Shown: positions 7,809 to 15,648 of the stretch, one piece after another
How the letters are laid out: every line of letters begins with the position of its first letter
Numbering within the stretch: position 1 is the first letter of the stretch
Translations under genes and position numbers: made by a program
The notes under the pieces: model-generated
Databases searched by the model: none
The model's input: the letters and a program-made list of their open reading frames with translations, nothing else
Told to the model about the DNA's origin: nothing
Assembly (NCBI GenBank): GCA_024640825.1
Contig: JAHEEG010000001.1
Coordinates: forward strand, 1-34,883
Origin: Gammaproteobacteria bacterium
GTDB lineage: Bacteria > Pseudomonadota > Gammaproteobacteria > Pseudomonadales > Azotimanducaceae
Reading direction: 5' to 3'
DNA length: 34,883 nt

Positions 7809-7916
7809 CACGCGCTCCCTACTGCTAAAGCTCTGAACGTCATTTTCAGCAACATTGTCGCGAGGCGCTACGCCGAGCATGTAGTCGTTTGTAACAGAGA
7901 CATAAACAGCAGCCTC

Positions 7917-10688
7917 TCAGGCGCCAGGCAGCGCACTCAATGCCTGCATGGCGTCCTGTATTTCCGGGAAATTGCCAGCCTCCAGCGCCCGCTCCAGCGC
8001 GCTTCTCGCCTGCTGCAGATCACCACTTTCCCGCAGGGCAATCCCAAGGTGATACTCAACGGATGGGTTGCCGGGCTTCAGCTGAAGGCTGCGACGCAGC
8101 AGCCGCAACGCTTCGTCGACTTCACCTTGGCGCAGCAGAATCCAACCCAGGGTATCCAGCACGTCGGGATCATCGGGCGCGGCCGCCATAGCGCGCCGCG
8201 CCATATCGGCCGCGCGAACATCGCCCCGCTCCATGTAAAGCCATGCAAGATTGTTGAGGACCACCGGGCTATTGGTCTCTACCAGGCCTTCGTAGCGAGA
8301 CAGAGCCTGGTCAGTGTCCTGGGACTGCAGAAGGGCATCCGCCAGCAGCAGTTCAGCACCCATATCTTGCTCGTTATCCACCAGCCATGCCCGAAGGCGA
8401 TCGATCGCCCCGTCGACATCATCAGCGGCCAGCTCCAACGAGGCCAACCGCACGACCCCTTCTCTGACCCCTTGCTCGGACAGCTGCCGATAAATCTTGC
8501 GCGCGCCCTCACGGTCCCCCCCAGCCAGTCGAACGTCGCCCTGCAGAAGTTCGAACTCCGGCCCCTGATCGTTGAGAGACCGCAACTGCTGCAGTCGCTC
8601 GTCGGCGGCGCTCAGGTCATTATTCTGCAGATCGAGACGTGCGAGAAACCGCAGGGCCTCAACGCTATTGCCATCGGTAAGCTTCAGCGCGCGTTCCAGG
8701 TTGCCGCGCGCCAGGGCAGATTGTCCTACCCGCGCTTGCAGGCTTCCTACCGCTAGCAGCAAAGGCTGATTGTCCGACTGCCTTACCAGGATGGCTTGAA
8801 GGTCTCCGGCAGCACGCGCAGCGGCATCTCCGTTGCCGCGGCGCAAGTCGATTTCCGCCTGCAGGAGAAGCAGATCCGGCGAGCCAGGTGCAAGCGCACG
8901 CGCTTCGTGAACCCGGTGATCCGCATCTCCCAGTTGCCCAGTCACGAGGTACAGCCGTGCCAGACCCAACCTTGCTGACACTGATTCCGGGTTGGCGTCC
9001 GCCGCCTGCAGCAGATAACCGAGCGCCGCAGCAACTTCGGACTGGCGCAGCGACAGATCTGCCAGACCCAGCAGGGCGCCTTCATCCCCAGGCGCATGCG
9101 ACAGGACGTTCTGATAAACCCGGCGAGCGCCCGCCAGGTCTCCATTGCGCTCGGCAAGCCGCGACAGGTTCCGCACCGCGGGCAGAAACCCGGGATCTCT
9201 TTCAACAGCCACCCTGAAGTAGCCTTCAGCCGCCTCGACATCCCCCTTGCCGAGGGCTGCCGCGCCCTGCAGGTTATAGCCGATGGGATTATCGGGACTC
9301 TTTGCTACCAGACCGTTGGCGGCAGCCATCACCCCGTCCCAGTCCTGATCCCGCAAACGAAACATCGCAAGCAGGTAGTCGCTCTGGAATTGGGACTCAT
9401 CGATCTCAATAGCGCTCTCGAGCTCTGCCTCGGCACGAGCCTTATCACCGACAGAAAGCAGGCTCAGTGCTAGCTGATTGCGAAAAGAAGCCATGTCAGG
9501 CGCCAGCGTAACCGCCTTTTCCAGCGAGGCGGTCGCTGCAGCCGAGTTGCCCTGTCGCAGCTGAGCTGCCCCATACATCGCAAGAATCTGCGGGTCGTCA
9601 GTAGTCTGCTGCAGCGGCGCAAGAATCTCGAGTCCGCCGTCGAGATCCGCTCGATCAAAGCGTATCGAAGCCAGCAGCTTGGCAGCGGGTTCATCAGCCG
9701 ATTCCAGAGCTAAGACGCGCTGCAGATTCTCCTCCGCCTCAGCGATCTCTCCCTGCTGATAGTCGATAGCCCCAAGTAGGTAAAGGCTGGGGGCATGGTC
9801 AGGCGCCATCTTCCGCACTTTCTTGGCTGCGGCTTCTGCCGCGCGCAGGTCTCCCTGCTCGAAGCGGACCAGGGCGCTCAGATAGTGCGCAAGCGGGAGC
9901 TGGGGCGCCATTCCGAGGGCGCGATCGATCTCTGCAGCTGCGTCTTCCAGGTCACCCTGCAGCAGCAGAACCCGGGCCAGGCCGATCCGCCCGGGCACCC
10001 TGCCCACTGGCAACCGGGCAGCAGCAAGGAAAGCCGCCTGAGCGTCCGCAAACGCCTGCTGGCTCAGTTCGAACTCTCCTTTACGTAACCACGCATCGGC
10101 ATTTTTCGGGTCGAGCCGAATGGCCTCATCTAGGTAACGGCGGGCGCGGGGCAAATCTCCCCTCTGCCAGGCGATGATTCCCAGGCCAAGGTTCCCCCGT
10201 GACAGGTCGTTCCCCTGCAGATACAGGGCTTCCGCCTTGTCCAGGTCATTGCGCGCCAGATAGGCCTCTGCAAGCACCACTGCGAACGCTGGACTCAGCG
10301 CACCTGAACCCTCCAGTTCCCCGATAACTTCCTGGTAACGAGCCAGCCGGACTTTGGTTTCAAGCAATCCCAGACGAACGCGATCATTGTCGAGCCCCTG
10401 ATCCAGCGCGCGCTCAAACTCTTTCAACGCTAGAGGGAAATCACCCAGCCGGGCACGCGTTTCCCCCAGCAGCAGACGGGCTTCGGGGTATTCCTTTTTT
10501 TTCTGGACCGCGTTCCTGAGTTCCACCACCGCCGCGCGATCTTCGCCTTCCGCCACGTAGGTTTGGGCCCGGGCGTAGTGCTCTTCAGCCGTACTGCCAC
10601 TGCATCCGGGCAGGCCGACAAGTAAAAAAAGAACAATGGAGAACGGGACCGCCCGCCTCGCCGCAGCATGAAAAAAAGGCGTTCGCAC
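7917..10688 (-). CDS. TPR-repeat lipoprotein, PrsT-like (PEP-CTERM system type)
   Basis: A 923-aa protein built almost entirely of tetratricopeptide repeats after a lipoprotein signal. The N-terminus has Arg residues, the hydrophobic run VPFSIVLFLLVGLPGC and a lipobox Cys at 29. The mature protein begins with a TPR (EHYARAQTYVAEGEDRAAVV), and roughly twenty 34-residue repeats continue to the C-terminus. Organisation, length and the opening repeat resemble the PEP-CTERM system TPR lipoprotein PrsT (TIGR02917), linked elsewhere to exosortase A and exopolysaccharide loci. No exosortase, prsK/prsR or PEP-CTERM protein is in this window, so a role in export or assembly of surface polymers is only an inference. 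The start is GTG with AGGT about 8 nt upstream. The gene follows the FN3 lipoprotein by 107 bp on the same strand. Confidence 0.88.
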   Translation of the reverse strand: MRTPFFHAAARRAVPFSIVLFLLVGLPGCSGSTAEEHYARAQTYVAEGEDRAAVVELRNAVQKKKEYPEARLLLGETRARLGDFPLALKEFERALDQGLDNDRVRLGLLETKVRLARYQEVIGELEGSGALSPAFAVVLAEAYLARNDLDKAEALYLQGNDLSRGNLGLGIIAWQRGDLPRARRYLDEAIRLDPKNADAWLRKGEFELSQQAFADAQAAFLAAARLPVGRVPGRIGLARVLLLQGDLEDAAAEIDRALGMAPQLPLAHYLSALVRFEQGDLRAAEAAAKKVRKMAPDHAPSLYLLGAIDYQQGEIAEAEENLQRVLALESADEPAAKLLASIRFDRADLDGGLEILAPLQQTTDDPQILAMYGAAQLRQGNSAAATASLEKAVTLAPDMASFRNQLALSLLSVGDKARAEAELESAIEIDESQFQSDYLLAMFRLRDQDWDGVMAAANGLVAKSPDNPIGYNLQGAAALGKGDVEAAEGYFRVAVERDPGFLPAVRNLSRLAERNGDLAGARRVYQNVLSHAPGDEGALLGLADLSLRQSEVAAALGYLLQAADANPESVSARLGLARLYLVTGQLGDADHRVHEARALAPGSPDLLLLQAEIDLRRGNGDAAARAAGDLQAILVRQSDNQPLLLAVGSLQARVGQSALARGNLERALKLTDGNSVEALRFLARLDLQNNDLSAADERLQQLRSLNDQGPEFELLQGDVRLAGGDREGARKIYRQLSEQGVREGVVRLASLELAADDVDGAIDRLRAWLVDNEQDMGAELLLADALLQSQDTDQALSRYEGLVETNSPVVLNNLAWLYMERGDVRAADMARRAMAAAPDDPDVLDTLGWILLRQGEVDEALRLLRRSLQLKPGNPSVEYHLGIALRESGDLQQARSALERALEAGNFPEIQDAMQALSALPGA

Positions 10689-10795
10689 GAACTTCTACCT
10701 GAACCGTGAACCTGGGCGCATTCTAGCTCGGCAATCGCGGCTCAAAGCCGATTTTTACATGCCGAGCACACCTTCCATACAGGGTTTCTCGACGA

Positions 10796-11680
10796 TCAGG
10801 GAATGGTTTTCTGCAGCTCTCCAGAGTAGCCGCTTTCGTTGCCCTCCAGATCGACCGCGGTCAGTGCAAAGTAATAGTTGCCGGGGGCGATGTCTGCTAC
10901 CCATTGAGTGGTGGTGGCTGAATCAATGGCGTAGCTGGTTTCGTAACTTCGGCTCCGCTTTCCCCAGTAGATCACGTACCCGGCCAGATCCGTCAGTGGC
11001 GATCCGTCGACGTTCTGGGTAGGCGCTTGCCAGCGTATCGTCTTGTCCAGCACCTCGACCCGAACTGAGGACAGGCCATTGCCGCCGGATCCGGAGCAGG
11101 TGAGCTGGTAGTTGGTCGAGGCGCTGAGCGGCCCCACCCGAAGTGTGCCTGATGCCGCCTTTGCGCCCGACCAGCCTCCGTTAGCGCTGCAGCGATCGGC
11201 ACCGGGTGCGGACCAGGTGAGCGTGGTAGATCCGTTCACCGGGATCTTTTCCGGGGACGCCCGCAAACTGATGTTGGTGCCATCGGCGACGATGACGACC
11301 ACGCGGCGCGAGACACCATCCCCGGGCCCTGAGCAGTTGAGTCTGTATTCGGCGGAAGAATCGATCGTGCCCACCGATTGAGACCCGCTGACCGGCTTGC
11401 TGCCGGTCCAGCCACCGGAAGCCTGGCACTGTGACACGTTCGAACCCCGCCAGGTAAGCTGGACGGATTCTCCCGGGGCCACTGACGTTTTGGCAGCTGA
11501 GAAAGACAGCGAGGGCGCGTTCGGGTCCGCCAACGACCGAGCGCCCCGCTCGGTTCCACTGCCACCACCGCCCCCGCAGGCCGCCAATGCGCCGCACAGC
11601 AGGGCCAACACAAACGCCCGGCTGCCGCTGCTGACCCGCCGCGGCAACGCACGCGTGGGCAATGGAAATCTGACGTCCAA
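10796..11680 (-). CDS. Ig-like / fibronectin type III domain lipoprotein
   Basis: Secreted or surface lipoprotein. The signal segment (AFVLALLCGALAAC) ends in a lipobox Cys followed by a flexible GGGGGSG linker. Two related Ig-like repeats follow, each with ...TLTWS/R...C.A.GGW.G...SG...VG...Y.L.CSG... and with one Cys pair per repeat likely to form a disulfide. A C-terminal FN3-like domain contains DLAGYVIYWGKRSRSYE and YYFALTAVDLEGNESGYS. The start is uncertain. TTG 11680 is chosen because GGAG lies 9 nt upstream and it gives a 34-residue signal peptide. GTG 11701 or TTG 11764 in the same frame are alternatives; no in-frame ATG precedes the signal peptide. Genes with this FN3 ending often serve as cell-surface binding proteins. 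It probably forms a unit with the TPR lipoprotein downstream. Confidence 0.85.
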   Translation of the reverse strand: MDVRFPLPTRALPRRVSSGSRAFVLALLCGALAACGGGGGSGTERGARSLADPNAPSLSFSAAKTSVAPGESVQLTWRGSNVSQCQASGGWTGSKPVSGSQSVGTIDSSAEYRLNCSGPGDGVSRRVVVIVADGTNISLRASPEKIPVNGSTTLTWSAPGADRCSANGGWSGAKAASGTLRVGPLSASTNYQLTCSGSGGNGLSSVRVEVLDKTIRWQAPTQNVDGSPLTDLAGYVIYWGKRSRSYETSYAIDSATTTQWVADIAPGNYYFALTAVDLEGNESGYSGELQKTIP

Positions 11681-11908
11681 AATTCTGCTCTCCGTGAACA
11701 CACCTTCTGGAAGTCTAGACAACGGATCGAAAAACGATTCGGTTCGGCACGGACATATGAGCAATTAATTTGCTTATGTGCCGGGAGTGCCGTCGCGGCG
11801 CATCCGAGACGGTGACCGACAGACCGCGCAGCCACTCAGCCATAGGGGCCACTCGTGGTAGGATTGCCGCCGCAAAACCGCATCCCGAACTGAGCCAACC
11901 GGAGCAAC

Positions 11909-12664
11909 ATGAATCACAATGCTGTAACCGCGTGCGTGCTGATCATCGGCAATGAGATACTTTCCGGCCGAACTCAGGACGTGAACCTGAACCACATCGC
12001 CCAGACGTTGGGCCACTGGGGTATTCAGGTCCGGGAAGCCCGGGTCATTCCCGACGTGTCGACAGTCATCATCGAAACCGTCAACGAGACCCGCGCCCGT
12101 TACGACTACGTATTCACCACCGGCGGCATTGGTCCCACCCATGACGACATCACCGCCGACTGCATCGCCGAGGCGTTCGAAGTCGACCTGGTCTTACATC
12201 CGGAAATCGCCACCCGCATCGAGCAGCGTCCCGCTCCGCCCGACGTCATGGCATCGCGGCTGCGCATGGCCAGGGTGCCGGAGGGCGCGACGCTGGTGGA
12301 CAACCCAACCGGCGGGCCACAGGGTTTCCGCATCGAGAACGTGTTCGTCATGGCGGGCATTCCCGCCGTGATGCAGGCCATGCTGTCCAGTCTGGAAGGC
12401 AGGCTGGAAAGCGGTCCGATGGTGCACTCGCACTCGGTCACCGCCTATCTCGGCGAGAGTCAGATTGCCGGCGCCCTGCGGGACATTCAATCGCGATATC
12501 CGGACGTCGACCTCGGTAGCTATCCCTTTTTCCGCGCAGACCGCTACGGCACCTCGCTGGTACTACGCGGCACCGATGAGGCGCGCCTGGGAATGATGAT
12601 GGAAGAGGTCAAGTCTGCCATCATCGAGGCTGGGGAAACGCCTCAAGACGTTCGAACGCAGTGA
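11909..12664 (+). CDS. CinA-type MoaB/MogA molybdopterin-binding domain protein
   Basis: A 251-aa cytoplasmic protein of the competence/damage-inducible CinA N-terminal family. Motifs include VLIIGNEILSGRTQDVN (residues 10-26) and the hallmark TTGGIGPTHDDITAD (70-84). NPTGGPQGFRIENVFVMAGIP then covers the part corresponding to the pyrophosphatase region of CinA. The C-terminal nicotinamide-nucleotide amidase domain is absent, so this is the short form, which in related proteins may act as an ADP-ribose or FAD pyrophosphatase; that activity is inferred only. The start ATG has CGGAG just upstream. Its stop overlaps the GTG start of the TraB/GumN gene. Confidence 0.9.
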   Translation: MNHNAVTACVLIIGNEILSGRTQDVNLNHIAQTLGHWGIQVREARVIPDVSTVIIETVNETRARYDYVFTTGGIGPTHDDITADCIAEAFEVDLVLHPEIATRIEQRPAPPDVMASRLRMARVPEGATLVDNPTGGPQGFRIENVFVMAGIPAVMQAMLSSLEGRLESGPMVHSHSVTAYLGESQIAGALRDIQSRYPDVDLGSYPFFRADRYGTSLVLRGTDEARLGMMMEEVKSAIIEAGETPQDVRTQ

Positions 12665-13875
12665 AGCCAAAGAATGTCCGCGCCCCGGAGCGGCCATGCA
12701 GGACCCTGCCCTCAAGGCTGGCATCCGCTCGAAGCCTGGTCTCCGGGTTGCGCAGAGTCATGCTGCCGCTGACCCTATGCAGTCTGACTGCCGTCACGGT
12801 CGCAGACCCGGCCAACAACGCCGCCTACGATAGCCTGCCGCCAGCGAAAGCCAGAGCCGCCGTTCCAGGGCACGAAGAGACGCTGGCAGCAACCGTCCAC
12901 GCGCAGCCCCACGATCTGGCCGCTGCTCTGGGCGCACTGGAGGCCTGCGAGACGCTGTCTGACAAAACGCAGCCCTGTGAGGTGGTCAGGCTCAACGGCG
13001 AGCGTATCACCACGGGCCGGGAGATCCGCGCGCAGGTTCCCGAAGATCCTCACCCGCTTTACCTGTGGAAGTATCAACAAGACGCCAGCACCGTCTATCT
13101 GGCCGGATCCATTCACGTTCTGAAGCCCAGCCTCTATCCCCTTCCGGCTCAGGTAACGTCGGCTTTCCAGCAGTCCGACTATCTGGTGCTAGAGGTCAAT
13201 ACCGAACAGTTTGCCCCGGAAACCCTGCAGCAGCGGACCATGGAACATGCCCTGCTTCCACCCGGACAAACCCTGCAGAGCACGCTTCCCGAGCCGCTGG
13301 CCAGGCGCCTGGATGATCGCCTGGCAGCTTACGGTATGTCCCTGCAGACACTTGCTGCCGCGAAACCGGCAATGGTGATGAATCAGTTGGTGATCGCCCG
13401 GCTGATGGCAATGGGCTACCTGCCGGACTACGGCGTTGAACGCCACTTCCTGTCGCTGCGAACGAGCCAGCAGATCCTGGAACTGGAATCTCTCGACGCC
13501 CAGCTGGGTGTTCTTTTCGACCAGCCTCCAGCTACGCAGGTACAGCTGCTTGCCGACACCCTGGACATGGAGCTGGAGATCGAACCTTTGCTCGCCGACA
13601 TGATGGTTGCGTGGCTTTCCGGCGACGACCGCCGATTTCTGCAACTGTTCAAAGCCCAATCCGGCGATTCGGCACTGGCCAAAGCCTTCAATCGAGCCCT
13701 GCTGGATGATCGAAACCTGGTCATGGCAGATAAGATTCGCGGCTATCTGAGCGAACCCGGCAGCTACTTCGTCCTGGTAGGCGCAGCCCATCTGTTGGGC
13801 GACGGCGGAATCGTGGCGCTGCTTTCCAGGGACGGCATTCAAGGCCGCCGGATAACGTCCTCAGACACCCTCTGA
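12661..13875 (+). CDS. TraB/GumN family protein
   Basis: A 404-aa protein of the TraB/GumN (Tiki-like) family, proposed metal-dependent proteases. The family landmarks are VYLAGSIHVLKPSLYPLP with its GxxH motif (about residues 144-161), YGVERHFLSL with QQILELESLDAQL in the middle, and FVLVGAAHLLGDGGIVALL near the end. The GxxH motifs and Glu/Arg residues that would form the active site are retained. An Arg-rich start followed by RRVMLPLTLCSLTAVTVADP looks like a signal peptide, so export is likely. The GTG start overlaps the previous stop (GTGA); an internal ATG at 12760 would leave a signal peptide with no positive charges and is less likely. Residues 50-130 before the core are lineage-specific. 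Confidence 0.88.
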   Translation: MKPKNVRAPERPCRTLPSRLASARSLVSGLRRVMLPLTLCSLTAVTVADPANNAAYDSLPPAKARAAVPGHEETLAATVHAQPHDLAAALGALEACETLSDKTQPCEVVRLNGERITTGREIRAQVPEDPHPLYLWKYQQDASTVYLAGSIHVLKPSLYPLPAQVTSAFQQSDYLVLEVNTEQFAPETLQQRTMEHALLPPGQTLQSTLPEPLARRLDDRLAAYGMSLQTLAAAKPAMVMNQLVIARLMAMGYLPDYGVERHFLSLRTSQQILELESLDAQLGVLFDQPPATQVQLLADTLDMELEIEPLLADMMVAWLSGDDRRFLQLFKAQSGDSALAKAFNRALLDDRNLVMADKIRGYLSEPGSYFVLVGAAHLLGDGGIVALLSRDGIQGRRITSSDTL

Positions 13876-13924
13876 GGCAGGTCTCTGGTCCGACTCAGAA
13901 CCTCAACAGACTAAGGAGCAGATT

Positions 13925-14641
13925 ATGGAAATCGAAGGCAAGCGCGCCCTGGTGCTGGGCGGAACGTCGGGTATCGGTCTGGCCGCCGCCCGACAGCTGG
14001 CGTCCGCGGGCGCCGAGGTGGTGGCAATGAGCCGCAGCGACACCAACATCGCTGAGGCCAAGGCTGAGCTGGGGACCCGCGGCACCGTTCGCCAACTGGA
14101 CGTGCTGGATCGGGAAGCAATGGCAGCCACCTTCGCCGAGCTGGCCCCATACGACATTCTTATAAACGCGGCGACGGGTGGGGGACGTGCGACCGGCCCC
14201 TTTCTGGAGATGGACCTGGACGGGTTCCAGGGTTCCTTCCGCAAGCTGTGGGGCTACTTGAACAGCGTGCGCCTGGGGACGGAACACCTCACCGCAAACG
14301 GCTGCATTACCCTGGTAAGCGGCTCGCCGGCACGAAAGTGCAGCCCGGGCATGTCCGCAATTTCCACCGTTGGCAACGCCGTAGAAGGTTTCGTCAGGGC
14401 GGTAGCACCCGAACTGGCTCCGCGGCGCATCAACGTGGTTGCGCCCGGCATCATCGACACCCCGATGTTTCCGGTCAGCGGCGACGCCCGCAACGCTTTT
14501 CTCGAGAGCGCTACGGGAGGCAACCTGATCAAGCGAGCCGGCACGCCTGACGAGGTCGCCATGGCGATCCTCTTCACCGTTCGCAACGATTTCGTCACGG
14601 GTACAACCGTGGACGTAGACGGCGGCGCGCTGCTGCCCTGA
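13925..14641 (+). CDS. Atypical short-chain dehydrogenase/reductase lacking the YxxxK motif
   Basis: Rossmann-fold SDR of 238 aa. The cofactor loop GGTSGIG is at residues 12-18 and NAAT replaces NNAG at 81-84. Ser residues at the catalytic strand (LVSGSPA, 131-137) and the post-catalytic segment INVVAPGIIDTPMF are standard, as is the C-terminal TGTTVDVDGG. At the active site the usual YxxxK is absent: alignment on NAVEGF puts Ile146 and Gly150 at the Tyr and Lys positions. Classical dehydrogenase chemistry is therefore doubtful, although SDRs with the PGMSAIS pattern are widely annotated as oxidoreductases. A clear AAGGAG lies 7 nt before the ATG. Its stop overlaps the next start by one base, coupling it to the YheT-like hydrolase. 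Confidence 0.92.
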   Translation: MEIEGKRALVLGGTSGIGLAAARQLASAGAEVVAMSRSDTNIAEAKAELGTRGTVRQLDVLDREAMAATFAELAPYDILINAATGGGRATGPFLEMDLDGFQGSFRKLWGYLNSVRLGTEHLTANGCITLVSGSPARKCSPGMSAISTVGNAVEGFVRAVAPELAPRRINVVAPGIIDTPMFPVSGDARNAFLESATGGNLIKRAGTPDEVAMAILFTVRNDFVTGTTVDVDGGALLP

Positions 14642-15588
14642 TGCTCGTCGATTTTCGCCCACCGCTGCCGCTGCAGAACCCCCACCTGCAGACGCTGATA
14701 TCGAGCATGAGCCGAAAGGGTGCGGTGACGGCGCGAGCCGTGCCTATGCTCGAAGTCACCCGGGAAGTCCGTCTGACATGCAGAGGCGGCGTCGTACTGC
14801 AGGCCTGGCTGAGCCCCCAGACAGAGATCGCGCCGGTGGTGGTGCTGATCCACGGATGGCTGGGACACGCGGATTCCAACTACCTGCTTTCCGCTGCAAA
14901 ACACCTCTGGGATGCGGGATTCACCGTGGCCCGCCTGAATTTGCGGGATCACGGCGGTACGGCCCATCTGAACGAAGGGCTGTTTCACTCGGCCAGGACC
15001 CGGGAAGTGGTAGACGCGGTAAACCTGCTGCAGCAGGAACATGGCGCCGGGCGGGGCGGCGTGCTGGGTTTTTCCCTTGGCGGCAACTTTGCGCTCCGCG
15101 TCGCCAGAGCATTGCAGGTCCCGACTCTGGCCATCTGTCCTGCGATTGACCCCGAAGTCACCATGCGCGCCATCGACGCGGGTTGGACCGGTTATCGCTG
15201 GTACTTCATTCGCAAATGGCATCGGGCTCTGAAAGCCAAACAGCTGGCGTTTCCCGATCGCTACGACTTCTCCCCTGCCCTGCAGCTGCGCTCGGTATCG
15301 GCGCTGACGGACCTGTTCGTTCGCTACCACACGGAATACGCACACACGGCCGACTACCTGTCCCGTTACACGCTTACGGGAACCGCCCTGATGAACACCG
15401 AGGCGACCATCATTCTGGCTCAGGATGACCCCATCATACCGCTGCACAGCTTCGCCGGACTGCCCGCCGGAGTGCGAATTATCGCGTCTCCCTGGGGTGG
15501 CCACTGCGGGTTTCTGGATACCGCCCGCGGTCCGACCTGGGTAGACCAGGCGGCCGTGACGTTCTTCAGGCAAGCACTGCACGCCTGA
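14641..15588 (+). CDS. YheT/EMB8-like alpha/beta hydrolase
   Basis: A 315-aa alpha/beta hydrolase of the YheT/ABHD1-3/EMB8 family, whose characterised relatives act on lipid esters. The signature start FRPPLPLQNPHLQTL is present. VVVLIHGWLGHADSNY carries the oxyanion region and NLRDHGGTAHLNEGLFHS is a family-specific block. The nucleophile Ser is in GFSLGGN, the acid Asp in AQDDPIIP and the His in GGHCGFLD, so the triad is complete. No signal peptide was seen. The start ATG overlaps the SDR stop (TGATG), so the two proteins are probably made together and may act on the same compound. It converges on the ThDP enzyme with 60 bp between. Confidence 0.92.
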   Translation: MLVDFRPPLPLQNPHLQTLISSMSRKGAVTARAVPMLEVTREVRLTCRGGVVLQAWLSPQTEIAPVVVLIHGWLGHADSNYLLSAAKHLWDAGFTVARLNLRDHGGTAHLNEGLFHSARTREVVDAVNLLQQEHGAGRGGVLGFSLGGNFALRVARALQVPTLAICPAIDPEVTMRAIDAGWTGYRWYFIRKWHRALKAKQLAFPDRYDFSPALQLRSVSALTDLFVRYHTEYAHTADYLSRYTLTGTALMNTEATIILAQDDPIIPLHSFAGLPAGVRIIASPWGGHCGFLDTARGPTWVDQAAVTFFRQALHA

Positions 15589-15598
15589 ACGGACAGCT

Positions 15599-15614
15599 GG
15601 CCGGCGCTCCGGCC
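15599..15614. terminator. Possible stem-loop between convergent genes
   Basis: A perfect 6-bp inverted repeat, GGCCGG - CGCT - CCGGCC, lies in the 60-bp gap between two convergent genes, where a bidirectional terminator is expected. There is no T-run on either side, so intrinsic termination is not certain. Confidence 0.3.
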
Positions 15615-15648
15615 GACGAATCGGGCCTGCAGCGGAAGGGCTGACCCG

